From NCBI GenBank assembly GCA_963696025.1, contig CAVOII010000015.1:124001-188000 (forward strand): DNA of 64,000 nt. Reading direction: 5' to 3'. Source of the stretch: JABCYV01 sp963696025. Its GTDB lineage: Bacteria > Acidobacteriota > Terriglobia > Terriglobales > Acidobacteriaceae. Shown in pieces: positions 1-9,438 of the stretch. The translations under genes and the position numbers were made by a program. The notes under the pieces were generated by a model, which was given only the letters and a program-made list of their open reading frames with translations, was not told the origin of the DNA and ran no database searches. How positions within the stretch are numbered: position 1 is the first letter of the stretch; every line of letters starts with the position of its first letter.

Positions 1-131
1 AACAGTGCACCCCCAGGCCAAAACCCGTCAGAATCGGTGTGAGGACCGTCGCCGCTTGCTCATCTTTCGAAACCAGAAGTGATTGCAATGTCATAAGCCG
101 GACCGTGTGCCGCCGCTGTGAGGGTGTTCGC

Positions 132-380
132 CTACGGCCAACGCGGTGCGCGCGCGGGCTTTGCTGCGGATTGGGCTGTGGCCGCCCCCGCTTTGGCTGC
201 CATGGCGCTAGGCTGCTCATCCATTTCGGCGAGAACCGCGCTGTCCTCCTCCTCACTCTCGGCGAGCAGCGGAGCCACTTCACGCAGCTTTTCAGCCGCC
301 TGTTGCAGTGCCTCGATCTGCTTGGCCAATTGAGCATACTTGGCTTGCTTCTGCCGCAGGACCTCGTGAATATCTTTCAT
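132..380 (-). CDS. Small coiled-coil hypothetical protein (82 aa)
   Basis: Function not recognised. The first 50 residues are rich in Lys, Gln, Leu and Glu with heptad-like spacing (LAKQIEALQQAAEKL), predicting a coiled coil. The tail is Ala/Pro-rich and probably disordered. The ATG at 380 is preceded on the minus strand by a strong AGGGGG ribosome site. No signal peptide or membrane segment is visible. It stands alone, divergent from nothing obvious at the left edge. Coding status rests on the ribosome site and the biased composition. Confidence 0.7.
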   Translation of the reverse strand: MKDIHEVLRQKQAKYAQLAKQIEALQQAAEKLREVAPLLAESEEEDSAVLAEMDEQPSAMAAKAGAATAQSAAKPARAPRWP

Positions 381-690
381 ACAACCCCCTGTTGCCGAAT
401 CTAAGGACGAAGCCTCAACCCGTCAACGCTAATCCCTTCTTCGCAGATTACCGGGGTAACTCGCCTGGCGCCGAGGAACGCTCGGGCTCGGACCGGCGCA
501 AAGACTTGAAAAGATTGGTTGCGAAGGGATCTTAAGAGTAAGCTGTTTTATCGCTGACGTAAGAAATAAACCCTCAACGGTTACCCGCCGTCGCAATCAG
601 ACATGGGGCTTTGGGCAAACAGAAACCCCGCCTTTTCGGGCGGGGCTTAATGAGTCGAAGTGATTTTGCGGCTGTAGTGAAATTCTGCTG
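381..690. other. Intergenic region with one terminator
   Basis: No gene is supported here. The only clear structure is the GC hairpin at 624-648, annotated separately. Confidence 0.6.
624..648 (-). terminator. Rho-independent terminator of the PEP-CTERM gene
   Basis: On the minus strand a CCCCGCC/GGCGGGG 7-bp stem with a short CGAAAA-type loop is followed by a T-rich run (TTTCTGTTT). It lies about 45 bp past the stop of the gene at 691-1293. Confidence 0.75.
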
Positions 691-1293
691 CTAGCCAATC
701 CTCAGCCTGCGGCGAACCAATCCAGCGATTCCGACTAATCCTGTACCCAGCAAACCGAGCGTACCCGGTTCAGGAACCAAGATGTTTGTGTCGCTGCTGG
801 AAATGATCGTCGAGCCGGTGAAAAACCCCTTGCCGGTATTAATTGTCAACTGCACCGTCGTACCGCCAGTGGAGAAGCTACCCAGCGTACCGATCACTAC
901 TCCAGTCAGCGTGTAGTTGTGGGTTCCATTCTTTAACGTGGACATGTTCCAAGTCACCGGGCCGTTGGTCGTGTCGAAACTCCCAGTAAAAGTAGGAACG
1001 CCGTTGGTACCAGTGATGACGAAAGTCGTCGTAGAACCACCACCAAAAGTGGCGTTGCCCGCAACTGTGCCACTAAGCAGCGAGCCCGTCGAGAAGCTCA
1101 AAGTTCCCAGATTACCGGTCTTTGGTATCTGGCCATTGAAACCGAAGGCGATCACCGTGGAGCCTGAAAGGCTCATCCCACTTGTGCTTCCTACCAAAGT
1201 GCCGCCTGAATTCGTGTAGTCCACGCTGCTAGTTGCAAAAGCGGCCATCGGCAGGGCCAAAGCCAATACCGCCATCAAAATCATTCGCCTCAT
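691..1293 (-). CDS. PEP-CTERM sorting-signal exoprotein (200 aa)
   Basis: Secreted protein with an N-terminal signal peptide (MRRMILMAVLALALPMAAFA) and a C-terminal PEP-CTERM tripartite signal: VPEPGTLGLLGTGLVGIAGL followed by a basic RRRLRIG tail. Family knowledge: such proteins are exported and processed by an exosortase, often with extracellular polysaccharide. The body is Ser/Thr/Gly-rich beta-type sequence of low complexity and its own role is unknown. The start at 1293 is chosen over an upstream GTG/ATG because a GGAGGAG ribosome site sits just before it and the signal peptide then begins at residue 1. No exosortase gene is in the window. Confidence 0.9.
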   Translation of the reverse strand: MRRMILMAVLALALPMAAFATSSVDYTNSGGTLVGSTSGMSLSGSTVIAFGFNGQIPKTGNLGTLSFSTGSLLSGTVAGNATFGGGSTTTFVITGTNGVPTFTGSFDTTNGPVTWNMSTLKNGTHNYTLTGVVIGTLGSFSTGGTTVQLTINTGKGFFTGSTIISSSDTNILVPEPGTLGLLGTGLVGIAGLVRRRLRIG

Positions 1294-1740
1294 AAAACTC
1301 TCCTCCTCCGTGCTAAAGAACCTGTGAGTTGTGGGCCCCTGCATTGCTCGAGGCCTCTACAGACCTAACATTCCGCTTGTACTTGTGCATGCAGACTTCC
1401 AAAACGGGGTCTACCATAGCATCTGAATGCAAAGGACTTACGAGCTGAGTCAGGGAGTTTTTGGACCAGCATGTGCAAATGGGTGCATACTTTTAACAAA
1501 GCTTTTGCGTCAAAAATCCATGCTCGACTAACCTGAGACCAGTGCCAGGAAAGGGATCAATTTATGGCCATTTCGTGCCAGAGCATTGGCACGAATGTGG
1601 GATTTACAGTCCAGCCGGTCAAAAGTACCTTGTGCGTGAGCAGTTCTGGGGGAGGGCTGTTCGGGCGTCCCGCGATCCGCGAGGGTCAAGGGGCGCTTCT
1701 TAATTTTATGGACTTCATTACCCTCTGATAATCGCACACT
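1294..1740. other. Intergenic region, nothing supported
   Basis: Holds the leader of the PEP-CTERM gene. A 69-codon minus-strand open frame at 1528-1737 lacks a ribosome site and resembles no family. Confidence 0.5.
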
Positions 1741-3414
1741 TTAAGGACCGAAGGGAGGGGGCTCGGGTTCGGCAGACCCGTCAGCGCGAGCGTCAGAGGC
1801 GCCGAAGTTTACCTTAGACTTGGAGTCGTGCAGCACCGCATTCCCGCGGCCCATTTCTGTCGAGTACTCTTGCCGCGCTTCCAGCTTGTGACCCATTGTC
1901 GAGAGTTTTTGCAGAGTGTCCGCCTTCACTCGAGACTCGATCAGGATATTGCATCCCCGCATCGGGCTGACCGTAAAACGCGCTGTCTCGAGCGCCGCCT
2001 GAATGTTCATGCCATAATCCGCGATATTGGAAACAAACTGCGCGTGGGCAAGGGGCTGATTAGGTCCGCCCATAATTCCGAATCCGATGTGCTGGTCCCC
2101 GCGCTCCATGAATGCGGGAATAATAGTGTGGAAGGGGCGCTTACGAGGCGCCAGCGCATTGGGATGGGTTGCGTCCAACACGAATAACGCTCCGCGATTT
2201 TGCAGCGCAAAGCCCATGCCACCTACTGTGATGCCTGATCCGAAGGCGGCGTAGTTGCTCTGGATCAACGACACAATGTTCCCTTGCCGATCCACCACCG
2301 AAAGATATGTCGTATCGCTTGAGGGCGGAGCACCGGGAGCAACCTCACAGTTGGCTGTGCGCGGATCGATCAATTTTGCTCGTTCCTGAACGTATTCCTT
2401 GGAGAGCAATCCCTTCACCGGGACCTTGGCGAAGCGAGGGTCGGCGGTGTAACGACCCAGGTCGGCATAAGCGAGCTTCATGGCTTCGATTTTCTTGTGC
2501 AGTTCGCCCACACTGAGCGGGCCTTCCGACGATGCTGGCTGTGTCTCCATGATGTTCAACATTTCCAGCGCAGCCATGCCCTGACCGTTGGGTGGCAGCT
2601 CGTAGACGGTCCAGTCCCGATACTTAATTGAGATCGGGTCCACCCATTCCGGCGCGAATTCAGAAAGATCGTCGGCCGCCATAGTTCCGCCCACCGCTTG
2701 CGACGTTTTCAAGATGGCGCCAGCGATCTCGCCCTTGTAAAAAACGCCAGCTCCGTCCTGGGCGATCGCACGCAGCGCTTTGGCAAGGTCTGGATTGCGA
2801 AAGATCTCACCGACGGCGGGCGCCTTGCCGCCGGGCAGAAAGACGAGGCGGCTTTCCGCGTCTGATTTTAGATTGGCTTCAGACTCTTCCCAGAACGTGT
2901 GAATCAGTTCCGGGACCGGGTAGCCTTGTTCCGCATAGAAAATCGCGGGCTGAAAGATATTTTTCCAGGGAATCCGTCCGAAACGTTCGTGCAGCGCGCT
3001 CCATCCCGCAACTGCTCCGGGCACTGTGACCGTGTCAATACCTCCTTCTGGCATCAAGGTTGCACCCTTGCCCTTCAGATGCTCGATGGTCAGACGTTGC
3101 GGCGCCCACCCGCTGGCGTTTAAGCCGTAAAGCTTCCCGGTCTTTGCGTCCCAATACAACGCGAACAGATCGCCGCCTACGCCGTTCATCATGGGCTCGG
3201 TGACGCCGAGGACCGCATTGGCCGCGATGGCCGCATCTGCGGCTGATCCGCCCTGCGCGAGAATCTCTGCCCCCGCCTGCGATGCCTGCACGTGACTTGT
3301 GGCCACGATGCCGTACGGAGTAACCACCATGGAGCGCGCGTGTGAACGATCCTGGGCCCATAAGCTGCAAGCGAGCAAAACCAGAGCGAAAGAAAGTTGC
3401 ACGGAGAGTGACAT
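1741..3414 (-). CDS. ggt: Gamma-glutamyltransferase, secreted (Ntn hydrolase)
   Basis: Hydrolyses or transfers the gamma-glutamyl group of glutathione and related compounds, outside the cytoplasm. The precursor self-cleaves at a conserved Thr. The sequence shows a signal peptide (MSLSVQLSFALVLLACSLWA), the family N-domain (GGSAADAAIAANAVLGVTEP, GVGGDLF), and the cleavage site SSDTTYLSVVD with the nucleophile as the first Thr of TTY, about residue 368 of 557. The small subunit continues with SNYAAFGSGITV and GGPNQPLAHAQ. Length fits the family. The start at 3414 gives a clean signal peptide; an ATG at 3450 is possible. Single gene, divergent from the sedolisin gene. Confidence 0.93.
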   Translation of the reverse strand: MSLSVQLSFALVLLACSLWAQDRSHARSMVVTPYGIVATSHVQASQAGAEILAQGGSAADAAIAANAVLGVTEPMMNGVGGDLFALYWDAKTGKLYGLNASGWAPQRLTIEHLKGKGATLMPEGGIDTVTVPGAVAGWSALHERFGRIPWKNIFQPAIFYAEQGYPVPELIHTFWEESEANLKSDAESRLVFLPGGKAPAVGEIFRNPDLAKALRAIAQDGAGVFYKGEIAGAILKTSQAVGGTMAADDLSEFAPEWVDPISIKYRDWTVYELPPNGQGMAALEMLNIMETQPASSEGPLSVGELHKKIEAMKLAYADLGRYTADPRFAKVPVKGLLSKEYVQERAKLIDPRTANCEVAPGAPPSSDTTYLSVVDRQGNIVSLIQSNYAAFGSGITVGGMGFALQNRGALFVLDATHPNALAPRKRPFHTIIPAFMERGDQHIGFGIMGGPNQPLAHAQFVSNIADYGMNIQAALETARFTVSPMRGCNILIESRVKADTLQKLSTMGHKLEARQEYSTEMGRGNAVLHDSKSKVNFGASDARADGSAEPEPPPFGP

Positions 3415-3708
3415 TAAGGGTCCTCGAAGCGGCAAGCGATGGAAACGCATTCTGCTGCGAGGACACGCTGGTGTCAAGTTTGATTCAGATGAGCCAATTG
3501 AATTTACTAGAAGAGATCGGCCACTTTACTTCCTGGACTTACTTCCTGGACTTTTACGATATGATTAGCCCCCGCGCAGTGATGAAGCACTATCGAGAGC
3601 ATTGCTGGAAGCTGACGCGGCTGGGCGAAGGCTCGGACGAGAGGGGGTCTCGTCGCACTGCCTTGAACTGCTCGGTGGGGCAGGAGACCACGCCTTGGGG
3701 AGGGCTTC

Positions 3709-6700
3709 GTGCGACCGAACGCCAGGCGTGTGCTCAGTCGGATTCATCTTGTTGCTTCGTGGTTCGCTTTCCAAGCCATTACGTGGGGCCAGCAAGTTTC
3801 CGCCCAGCCGCGGATCGTCCAGCCGGTGGACGAGACGCAGTTGACATCACTCAAGGGCAACACTCATCCTCTAGCTCGCCCGCAGTTTGATCAAGGGGCG
3901 GCGCCGCCGAATTTACCCATGGAGCGCATGCTGCTGGTTCTCAAACGCAGTCCCGAACAGGAAAGCGCTCTGCGGAGTCTGCTCGACAATCAACAAGATA
4001 AGGCGTCGCCGTACTACCACAAGTGGCTCACGCCGGAGCAGTTTGGAAAACAGTTCGGGCCGGCTGAGCAGGACGTTCAAGTGGTGACCTCGTGGCTGCA
4101 GGTGCACGGCTTCCAGGTGGCGCAGGTTGCCAAGGGCCGCGCTGTGATTGAATTCTCCGGAACAGCCGCGCAGGTTCAGGAGGCCTTTCACACTGCAATT
4201 CACAAATACACCGTGGACGGCGAGGAGCACTGGGCGAATGCGACTGATCCACAGATTCCAGCGGCGTTGACGCCGGTCGTGGCAGGGGTACATACGCTGC
4301 ACAATTTCTTGAAGAAGCCGGCAATCAAAATCTCCGGCCCTCCGCTTGTGGCGACGTTGAACAAGGGAAAACCTCAGCTTACGTTCCCCGACGGAAAACA
4401 CGGATTGACCTTAACAGACTATGCGACTATCTACGGCGCCACACAGTTGTCCGCGCAGGGTATTCAGGGTCAGGGGCAAAGCATCGCTGTAGTCGCTCGC
4501 AGCAACCTTTTTCATCAAGGCCAGGATGTGGGCGATTTTCATAGTTTTTTTCCACCCTGTTGCGGAAATCTTAATATCCTACTGAACGGCCCTGATCCGG
4601 GCGACCTGGGTGGAGGAGAGGAGTTCGAAGCCACACTGGACGCAACCTGGTCAGCGGCGTTGGCCCCCTTTGCCAACATAGATTTCGTAGTTTCTGCCAC
4701 CACTAACACTACGGACGGCGTCGATCTTTCCGAGCTTTACATCGTCGAAAACAACCTGGCGCCAGTAATGACTGAGAGTTTCAGCGGCTGCGAGGCACTT
4801 CGTGCAACGGCCGAACTGGACAACATTGAGGCTCTGGCGGAACAGGCCGCCGCTCAAGGGATCACTTATATGGTCTCCTCGGGCGACGCTGGTGCGGCTG
4901 GCTGCGACGACCCCAACAACTCATCGGCTGAATTCGGGACTTCAGTGAACGCATTGGCGTCCTCTCCTTTCACAGTTGCCGTCGGGGGCACCCTGTTCAA
5001 TGAAAACGGGCATGACACCAATTACTGGAGTGCTACCGACAATGCAAGCGGGGGTTCAGCCCTTGGATATATCCCCGAAGATGTATGGAATGAGAGCGGG
5101 CCAGGATTGGGACTTTGGTCGAGCGGTGGCGGCGTTAGCTCTTTCTTCGCTAAACCCTCATGGCAGTCGGCAGTGGCTGGCATTCCCGCCGGCAATTTCC
5201 GCGATCTTCCTGACGTTTCTCTGACAGCAGCACTACACGATGCCTATCTGATCTGTTTCGAAGGTTCCTGCCAACCCAACAGCCAAGGACAGATTGCCCT
5301 CTACCTTGTGAGCGGCACTTCGGCTTCTGCGCCTTCCTTCGCCAGCATTATGGCGCTGGTGAATCAAAAAACGGGGTCCAGGCAGGGGCAGGCAAACTAT
5401 GTCCTTTATCAATTGGCCGCGCAGGAGACTTTCATGCTATGTAACGCCTCCAACACCGTGGCTCCTCCAGCCAGCACTTGCGTCTTCAACGACGTCACTA
5501 TTGGCAACAACTCGGTACCCGGCCTCACTGGGTTCAATAGCGGCGTGGGCTATGATCTGGCAACCGGACTCGGTTCCGTCAATGTCACCAACCTGGTGAA
5601 CGCGTGGAGTGCGATGACGTTCAACGCCACTACCACCACACTGCTTCTCAACAACTCGACCGGTCCGATCACGCTCCCACATGGGACTTCGATACCCGTG
5701 AACATTACCGTGCAGGGTAATAGCGGCACGCCCACCGGCGATGTCTCTCTCTCCGCCGCGGCGGTGCTGAACCCGACGAGCGTACAGACAGTACCTCTCT
5801 GTACTTCGCCGAATATCTGTACGCTAAGTCCCATCGGAACCAATATCGCTTCGCTTTCTGCGGCTACGAGCCTGCTTCCAGGCGGCGCGTGGTTGGTTAC
5901 CGCGCATTATCCCGGCGACGGGAAATTTGCCTCTAGCGACTCAAACCCAGGGATTTTGGTAACCGTCAGTTCGGAGCAAAGCACCACCACCGCTTCTATC
6001 TTCGCACGTGACGTGAATGGAGTTCCCGTTACCCAGGGCCCGGCGAGCAGCGTGGTCTATCTGAGCGCTAATGTAGTTGGCATGTCTAAAGTTGGCATAC
6101 CGACTGGCAGCATCAGCTTCATGGATAAGGGCGCCAGTGTCGCAGGAAATCCCTATGTGCTGAACAGTCAGGGAAGTACCGGTACTCCGAATGGTTTGGC
6201 TGCTTGTTCACTTGCAGTCGGCTCGCACCCCATCGTGGCTAATTATTCAGGAGACCAGAGTTTTAACTCCAGCAGCTCCCCACTAGTCAGCTTTACCATC
6301 ACCGCCGCAGACTTCTGCATGCCAACATCGCTGGCAAGTATCACAGTTACTGCTGGAATCCCGGGGACAACGGCGTTGGCCGTTGCGGCATCGCCCGGCT
6401 TGAGCGGTGCGATTAATTTCGCGTGCGCCGGGCTGCCGGCTGAGAGCCAATGCGTCTTCAGCCCCCTCTCCATTACTGGTGGAGGCGTGACCACTATTAG
6501 CGTCGGCACGACTGCTCCTCATCCTGCGCTCAAAATTTCCAGCGCATCGGGGGGACTGGGCTGGTGGATGAGCGGCCTGGGAGCCAGTGCCGCAGGCATC
6601 TTCCTGTTCGGAGCGCCATCGCGGAGACGCTGGAGCACCCTGCTATCGCTGTTAGCGATTGGATTCTTAATCACGATTCCAGCCTGTGGAGGCGGTAGCA

Positions 6701-6816
6701 GCACGCCACCGCCACCGCCCGATCCCGGCACCCCGAAGGGAAACTACAACATTATCGTTACGGCGACGAGCGGATCGCTGAGTCACGCAACCTCTTTCAT
6801 CCTCACTGTCCAATGA
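3709..6816 (+). CDS. Sedolisin (S53) protease with pro-domain and Ig-like repeats
   Basis: Exported Ser-carboxyl endopeptidase related to kumamolisin. Order: signal region (1-33), pro-kumamolisin activation domain (about 65-200, with SPYYHKWLTPEQFGKQFGP), catalytic domain (about 230-630), two or more bacterial Ig-like repeats (about 640-860), then a hydrophobic segment near the C-terminus. Catalytic residues are visible: E307 and D311 in EEFEATLDATW, oxyanion D393 in SSGDAGAAG, and S538 in SGTSASAPSF. GVGYDLATGLG fits the calcium site. The GTG at 3709 is supported by a GGGGAGGG ribosome site. Such long architectures are common in Acidobacteriota, where they probably digest protein in soil. 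Confidence 0.93.
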   Translation: MRPNARRVLSRIHLVASWFAFQAITWGQQVSAQPRIVQPVDETQLTSLKGNTHPLARPQFDQGAAPPNLPMERMLLVLKRSPEQESALRSLLDNQQDKASPYYHKWLTPEQFGKQFGPAEQDVQVVTSWLQVHGFQVAQVAKGRAVIEFSGTAAQVQEAFHTAIHKYTVDGEEHWANATDPQIPAALTPVVAGVHTLHNFLKKPAIKISGPPLVATLNKGKPQLTFPDGKHGLTLTDYATIYGATQLSAQGIQGQGQSIAVVARSNLFHQGQDVGDFHSFFPPCCGNLNILLNGPDPGDLGGGEEFEATLDATWSAALAPFANIDFVVSATTNTTDGVDLSELYIVENNLAPVMTESFSGCEALRATAELDNIEALAEQAAAQGITYMVSSGDAGAAGCDDPNNSSAEFGTSVNALASSPFTVAVGGTLFNENGHDTNYWSATDNASGGSALGYIPEDVWNESGPGLGLWSSGGGVSSFFAKPSWQSAVAGIPAGNFRDLPDVSLTAALHDAYLICFEGSCQPNSQGQIALYLVSGTSASAPSFASIMALVNQKTGSRQGQANYVLYQLAAQETFMLCNASNTVAPPASTCVFNDVTIGNNSVPGLTGFNSGVGYDLATGLGSVNVTNLVNAWSAMTFNATTTTLLLNNSTGPITLPHGTSIPVNITVQGNSGTPTGDVSLSAAAVLNPTSVQTVPLCTSPNICTLSPIGTNIASLSAATSLLPGGAWLVTAHYPGDGKFASSDSNPGILVTVSSEQSTTTASIFARDVNGVPVTQGPASSVVYLSANVVGMSKVGIPTGSISFMDKGASVAGNPYVLNSQGSTGTPNGLAACSLAVGSHPIVANYSGDQSFNSSSSPLVSFTITAADFCMPTSLASITVTAGIPGTTALAVAASPGLSGAINFACAGLPAESQCVFSPLSITGGGVTTISVGTTAPHPALKISSASGGLGWWMSGLGASAAGIFLFGAPSRRRWSTLLSLLAIGFLITIPACGGGSSTPPPPPDPGTPKGNYNIIVTATSGSLSHATSFILTVQ

Positions 6817-6897
6817 TCCGCGATACAACGATCCGCTATACAATGTCTCGGTTCCCCGGATCATTTTCCAGGAGATCGTTTTCCCCAGGAGATTAGC

Positions 6898-7233
6898 GTG
6901 ATCGCACGAGTCTGGCACGGCTGCACGACCCCTGAGCACGCCGACGCTTATGAAGCCATGCTGAAGCCGGAGCTTCTGCCGGGCATCAGCAAAGTAAAAG
7001 GCTATCGGGGCAGCTACCTGTTGAGGAGACAGGCAGGTGACGAGGTCGAGTTCATGACCGTAATTCTTTGGGATTCCATCGACGCGATCCGCGCCGTGGC
7101 CGGGCCCGATTACGAAACTGCCGTTATCCCCGAGGAGCGACGGAAGCACTTGTCCCGCTACGACGCTAAAGCGACACATTACAACGTTACATCGATTAAC
7201 CAGCCGGGTGAACTCTCCGCCATCGTGGCCTGA
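6898..7233 (+). CDS. ABM-fold (dimeric alpha/beta barrel) protein (111 aa)
   Basis: Resembles antibiotic-biosynthesis-monooxygenase-like small proteins: an early strand (MIARVWHG), a helix (PEHADAYEAML), GYRGSYLLRR and a second strand with EFMTVILWDSIDAIRA. Substrate unknown; these proteins are cytoplasmic dimers. GTG start with an AGGAG ribosome site 6-7 bases upstream. It follows the sedolisin gene by 80 bp on the same strand and may be co-transcribed. Confidence 0.75.
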   Translation: MIARVWHGCTTPEHADAYEAMLKPELLPGISKVKGYRGSYLLRRQAGDEVEFMTVILWDSIDAIRAVAGPDYETAVIPEERRKHLSRYDAKATHYNVTSINQPGELSAIVA

Positions 7234-7266
7234 GGCTTTGTGCGTGCCTTGCGCATATTGTTGACC

Positions 7267-7440
7267 TCGCCTTTGCGGTGGAAACTACGTTGGCACGGTC
7301 AGGGAACTGCGGGGGTGAGCTCCGATCTGGTTCGCTCGCGACCAAAGCGCTTCACCGCAAAGGTATTGCAAAGGTAGTGCAGGGATCTAGCCTTTTCTTA
7401 GCGCTCTTTGCGAGTTTCTTTGCGTCCTTTGCGGTTAAGA
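7267..7440. repeat. Imperfect inverted repeat of CCGCAAAGG / CCTTTGCGG units
   Basis: The non-coding gap between the ABM gene and the helicase carries CCTTTGCGG-type units in both orientations. An ACCGCAAAGG...GCAAAG arm at about 7352-7373 pairs with a CTTTGCG..CCTTTGCGGT arm at about 7417-7436. A further half unit lies at 7267. It resembles the dispersed repeat that reads as TAKDAKxAK in one frame in many bacterial genomes. No protein is supported. Confidence 0.5.
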
Positions 7441-7470
7441 GTTTTTGGGGGAGGATCGCGATGGACAAGC

Positions 7471-8757
7471 TCAGCTTTCCATTTGGATTTGCAGGACTTC
7501 TCCGGGAAGCCGAACCATTCGCGGTCTTGGCGCTGAATCAAAGCGATCGGATTCGCCGCGGCCAGATTTGATGTGATCTGACTTAGTGAAATCAGCGACG
7601 TCTTCTCTCCGAACACCTCTTTCAGGCATCAGAGTTTCAGAGACAGCGTCACTGCTGCGCATTCTTTCCATCCGTATACCGAGCGTGCGCTCCAATTCGA
7701 ATAAGTCCGAGCGCTGATGCCTGGCGAAGAGGGTGGAAGCCACTCCGAGTCCGCCGGCTCGTCCGGTGCGCCCGACGCGATGGATGAAGTTCTCAGCGAC
7801 TTCGGGTAGATCGTAATTGATGACGTGGGCGATGTCCTGGACATGAATGCCGCGAGAAGCCAGGTCGGTGGCCACCAATATGCGGTAGCGTCCTTGCTGA
7901 AATCCACTGAGAGCGGCTATCCGCTGTGATTGGGAGCGGTCACCGTGGATCAAGGCGGCGGCGAAACCTTCACGATTGAGATTCTTGGCCAGCCGCTCCG
8001 CTCCTCGCTTGGTGCGAGCAAATACCAAACACCGGCCTGTTTCTTTCGCCAACAAATCGTGCAGCAATTCCTGTTTGTGGTCGGGATCGACTTCAAAGGC
8101 CTGGACTCGGACATTTTCCGAAGGCTTCAGCGTCGACCCGAAGGCAAGGCGAACGGGGTTCTTCATATAGTCATTCACCAAGTGCGCGACGGATGCCTCG
8201 AGAGTCGCTGAAAAGCACATGGTCTGACGCAGTTGGGGAAGAACGGCCACGATCCGACGAATCGCGGGAAGAAATCCCATGTCGAGCATGCGGTCGGCTT
8301 CGTCGAGTACGAGTAGTCGCAGGCCAGCAAAATTGACCAGCTTGCGATCGAGGAAGTCTTCCAGCCGTCCCGGGGTTGCGACCATGAAGCGAGCTCTATG
8401 GCGAATGGCGCGAAGCTGCTGTGCTTCAGACAATCCGCCTACTACCAACGCGGCCGGCGACAGTTTTGCTCCATGCAAGGCGTCATACTGGTCCGCAACC
8501 TGCATGGCCAACTCGCGCGTGGGAACCAGGACCAAGGCGGTGATCCCCGGCGTGTTGTGCTGAAGTAGTTGTTCCATGATCGGAACCAAGAAGGCAAGCG
8601 TCTTACCTGTGCCGGTTTGTGCCGTGGCAAGGACATCTTTGCCTGCCAGCGCTTGTGGAATTGCAGCCGCTTGAACGGGAGTGGGTATCGAAAAGTGGGC
8701 CGATGACAATCGCTCCTGAGTGTATTGAGAGATCGGTAATTTTGAAAAATTCTGCAT
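7471..8757 (-). CDS. DEAD-box ATP-dependent RNA helicase (RhlE-like, 428 aa)
   Basis: Cytoplasmic RNA helicase that remodels RNA or RNPs. All core motifs are visible: Q-motif region (FSIPTPVQAAAIP), motif I (AQTGTGKT), Ia (PTRELAMQV), II (DEAD), III (SAT), motif V (ATDLASRGIHV) and motif VI (HRVGRTGRAG). A short variable tail of about 60 residues follows the core, as in RhlE-type proteins. The start at 8757 (MQNFSKL) is chosen because helicase homology begins there; an upstream in-frame GTG/ATG would add 25 non-conserved residues. A monocistronic unit. Confidence 0.92.
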   Translation of the reverse strand: MQNFSKLPISQYTQERLSSAHFSIPTPVQAAAIPQALAGKDVLATAQTGTGKTLAFLVPIMEQLLQHNTPGITALVLVPTRELAMQVADQYDALHGAKLSPAALVVGGLSEAQQLRAIRHRARFMVATPGRLEDFLDRKLVNFAGLRLLVLDEADRMLDMGFLPAIRRIVAVLPQLRQTMCFSATLEASVAHLVNDYMKNPVRLAFGSTLKPSENVRVQAFEVDPDHKQELLHDLLAKETGRCLVFARTKRGAERLAKNLNREGFAAALIHGDRSQSQRIAALSGFQQGRYRILVATDLASRGIHVQDIAHVINYDLPEVAENFIHRVGRTGRAGGLGVASTLFARHQRSDLFELERTLGIRMERMRSSDAVSETLMPERGVRREDVADFTKSDHIKSGRGESDRFDSAPRPRMVRLPGEVLQIQMES

Positions 8758-9061
8758 TGTGCTTTCTCTGGAAGCTATCGCGGCGCGCACACGAGCTTCC
8801 GAGCGAGCACAGCAACTTGCGTTACCAGTCATAAGTTTTGATTACGCCGAAGACATACGGAGGGAAAACTGAAGGCGGGACTTCTCAGATCAGATAGTGC
8901 ACCAGAGCCATCACACCATACAACCGCGGTATTAAGCGTAAGAACAGTGTATCACTTTCTCCGGCGGGTGTTCGCTTGACATGCAAGCTAAGGTTACTCT
9001 TGGTGTGCGCTCCAGTGGTCCCATTGCGGTAGTAGACTCTGCAGAAAAGCCGCGTCTGGGG
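8758..9061. other. Divergent leader region
   Basis: Holds the 5' leaders of the helicase gene and of the frameshifted gene that follows. A long leader is usual for cold-shock-type DEAD-box genes, but no specific structure was identified. Confidence 0.4.
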
Positions 9062-9413
9062 ATGTGTATGCGATGGACCGCATCTCTTTGTATTTGGTTA
9101 GCGCTGGTGCCATTTGCGGCTCCAGTCCCCCAGCTCGGCGCTCCGCTGGGACGCTGTGGACCACATCCTCCCGATCCGGATTGGCTGCGGAAATACCATG
9201 CCCGAACCCACGGCGTCAGCGCAGACCCAGAGGGAGTCCCCCTCGACATGGATAAACTTCGGCACAATGCCAAGGAACTCGCCGAACTTTCTGCATCCCA
9301 TTCCTGCCGACGTCGACCGAGCGAACCGTGGATTGTTGCCGAAAGATGTATTGGAGAAACTCAAGCGAGTGGAAAAGCTCTCCAAACAGCTGCGCAGTCA
9401 CCTGACCCGATAA
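9062..9413 (+). pseudogene. Small secreted helical protein, frameshifted
   Basis: Two overlapping frames join into one protein. Frame one gives a signal peptide (MRWTASLCIWLALVPFAAP) and ends with DMDKLRHNAKELAEL. One base later, the next frame gives IPADVDRANRGLLPKDVLEK and KRVEKLSKQLRSHLTR to the stop at 9411. The shift lies at the CCC run 9298-9300, where one extra C breaks the frame. From memory the reunited product is a conserved acidobacterial secreted protein of about 110 residues of unknown function. The defect could be a real mutation or a homopolymer error. Confidence 0.6.
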
Positions 9414-9438
9414 CGATTGAAAACCTTGCCCTTCCTTA

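Noticed and set aside
1528..1737. 69-codon minus-strand frame
   Set aside because: No ribosome site, no family resemblance and low-complexity charged composition; treated as chance.
7278..7571. 97-codon plus-strand frame overlapping the helicase 3' end
   Set aside because: Runs through the inverted-repeat DNA and antisense to the helicase; no ribosome site.
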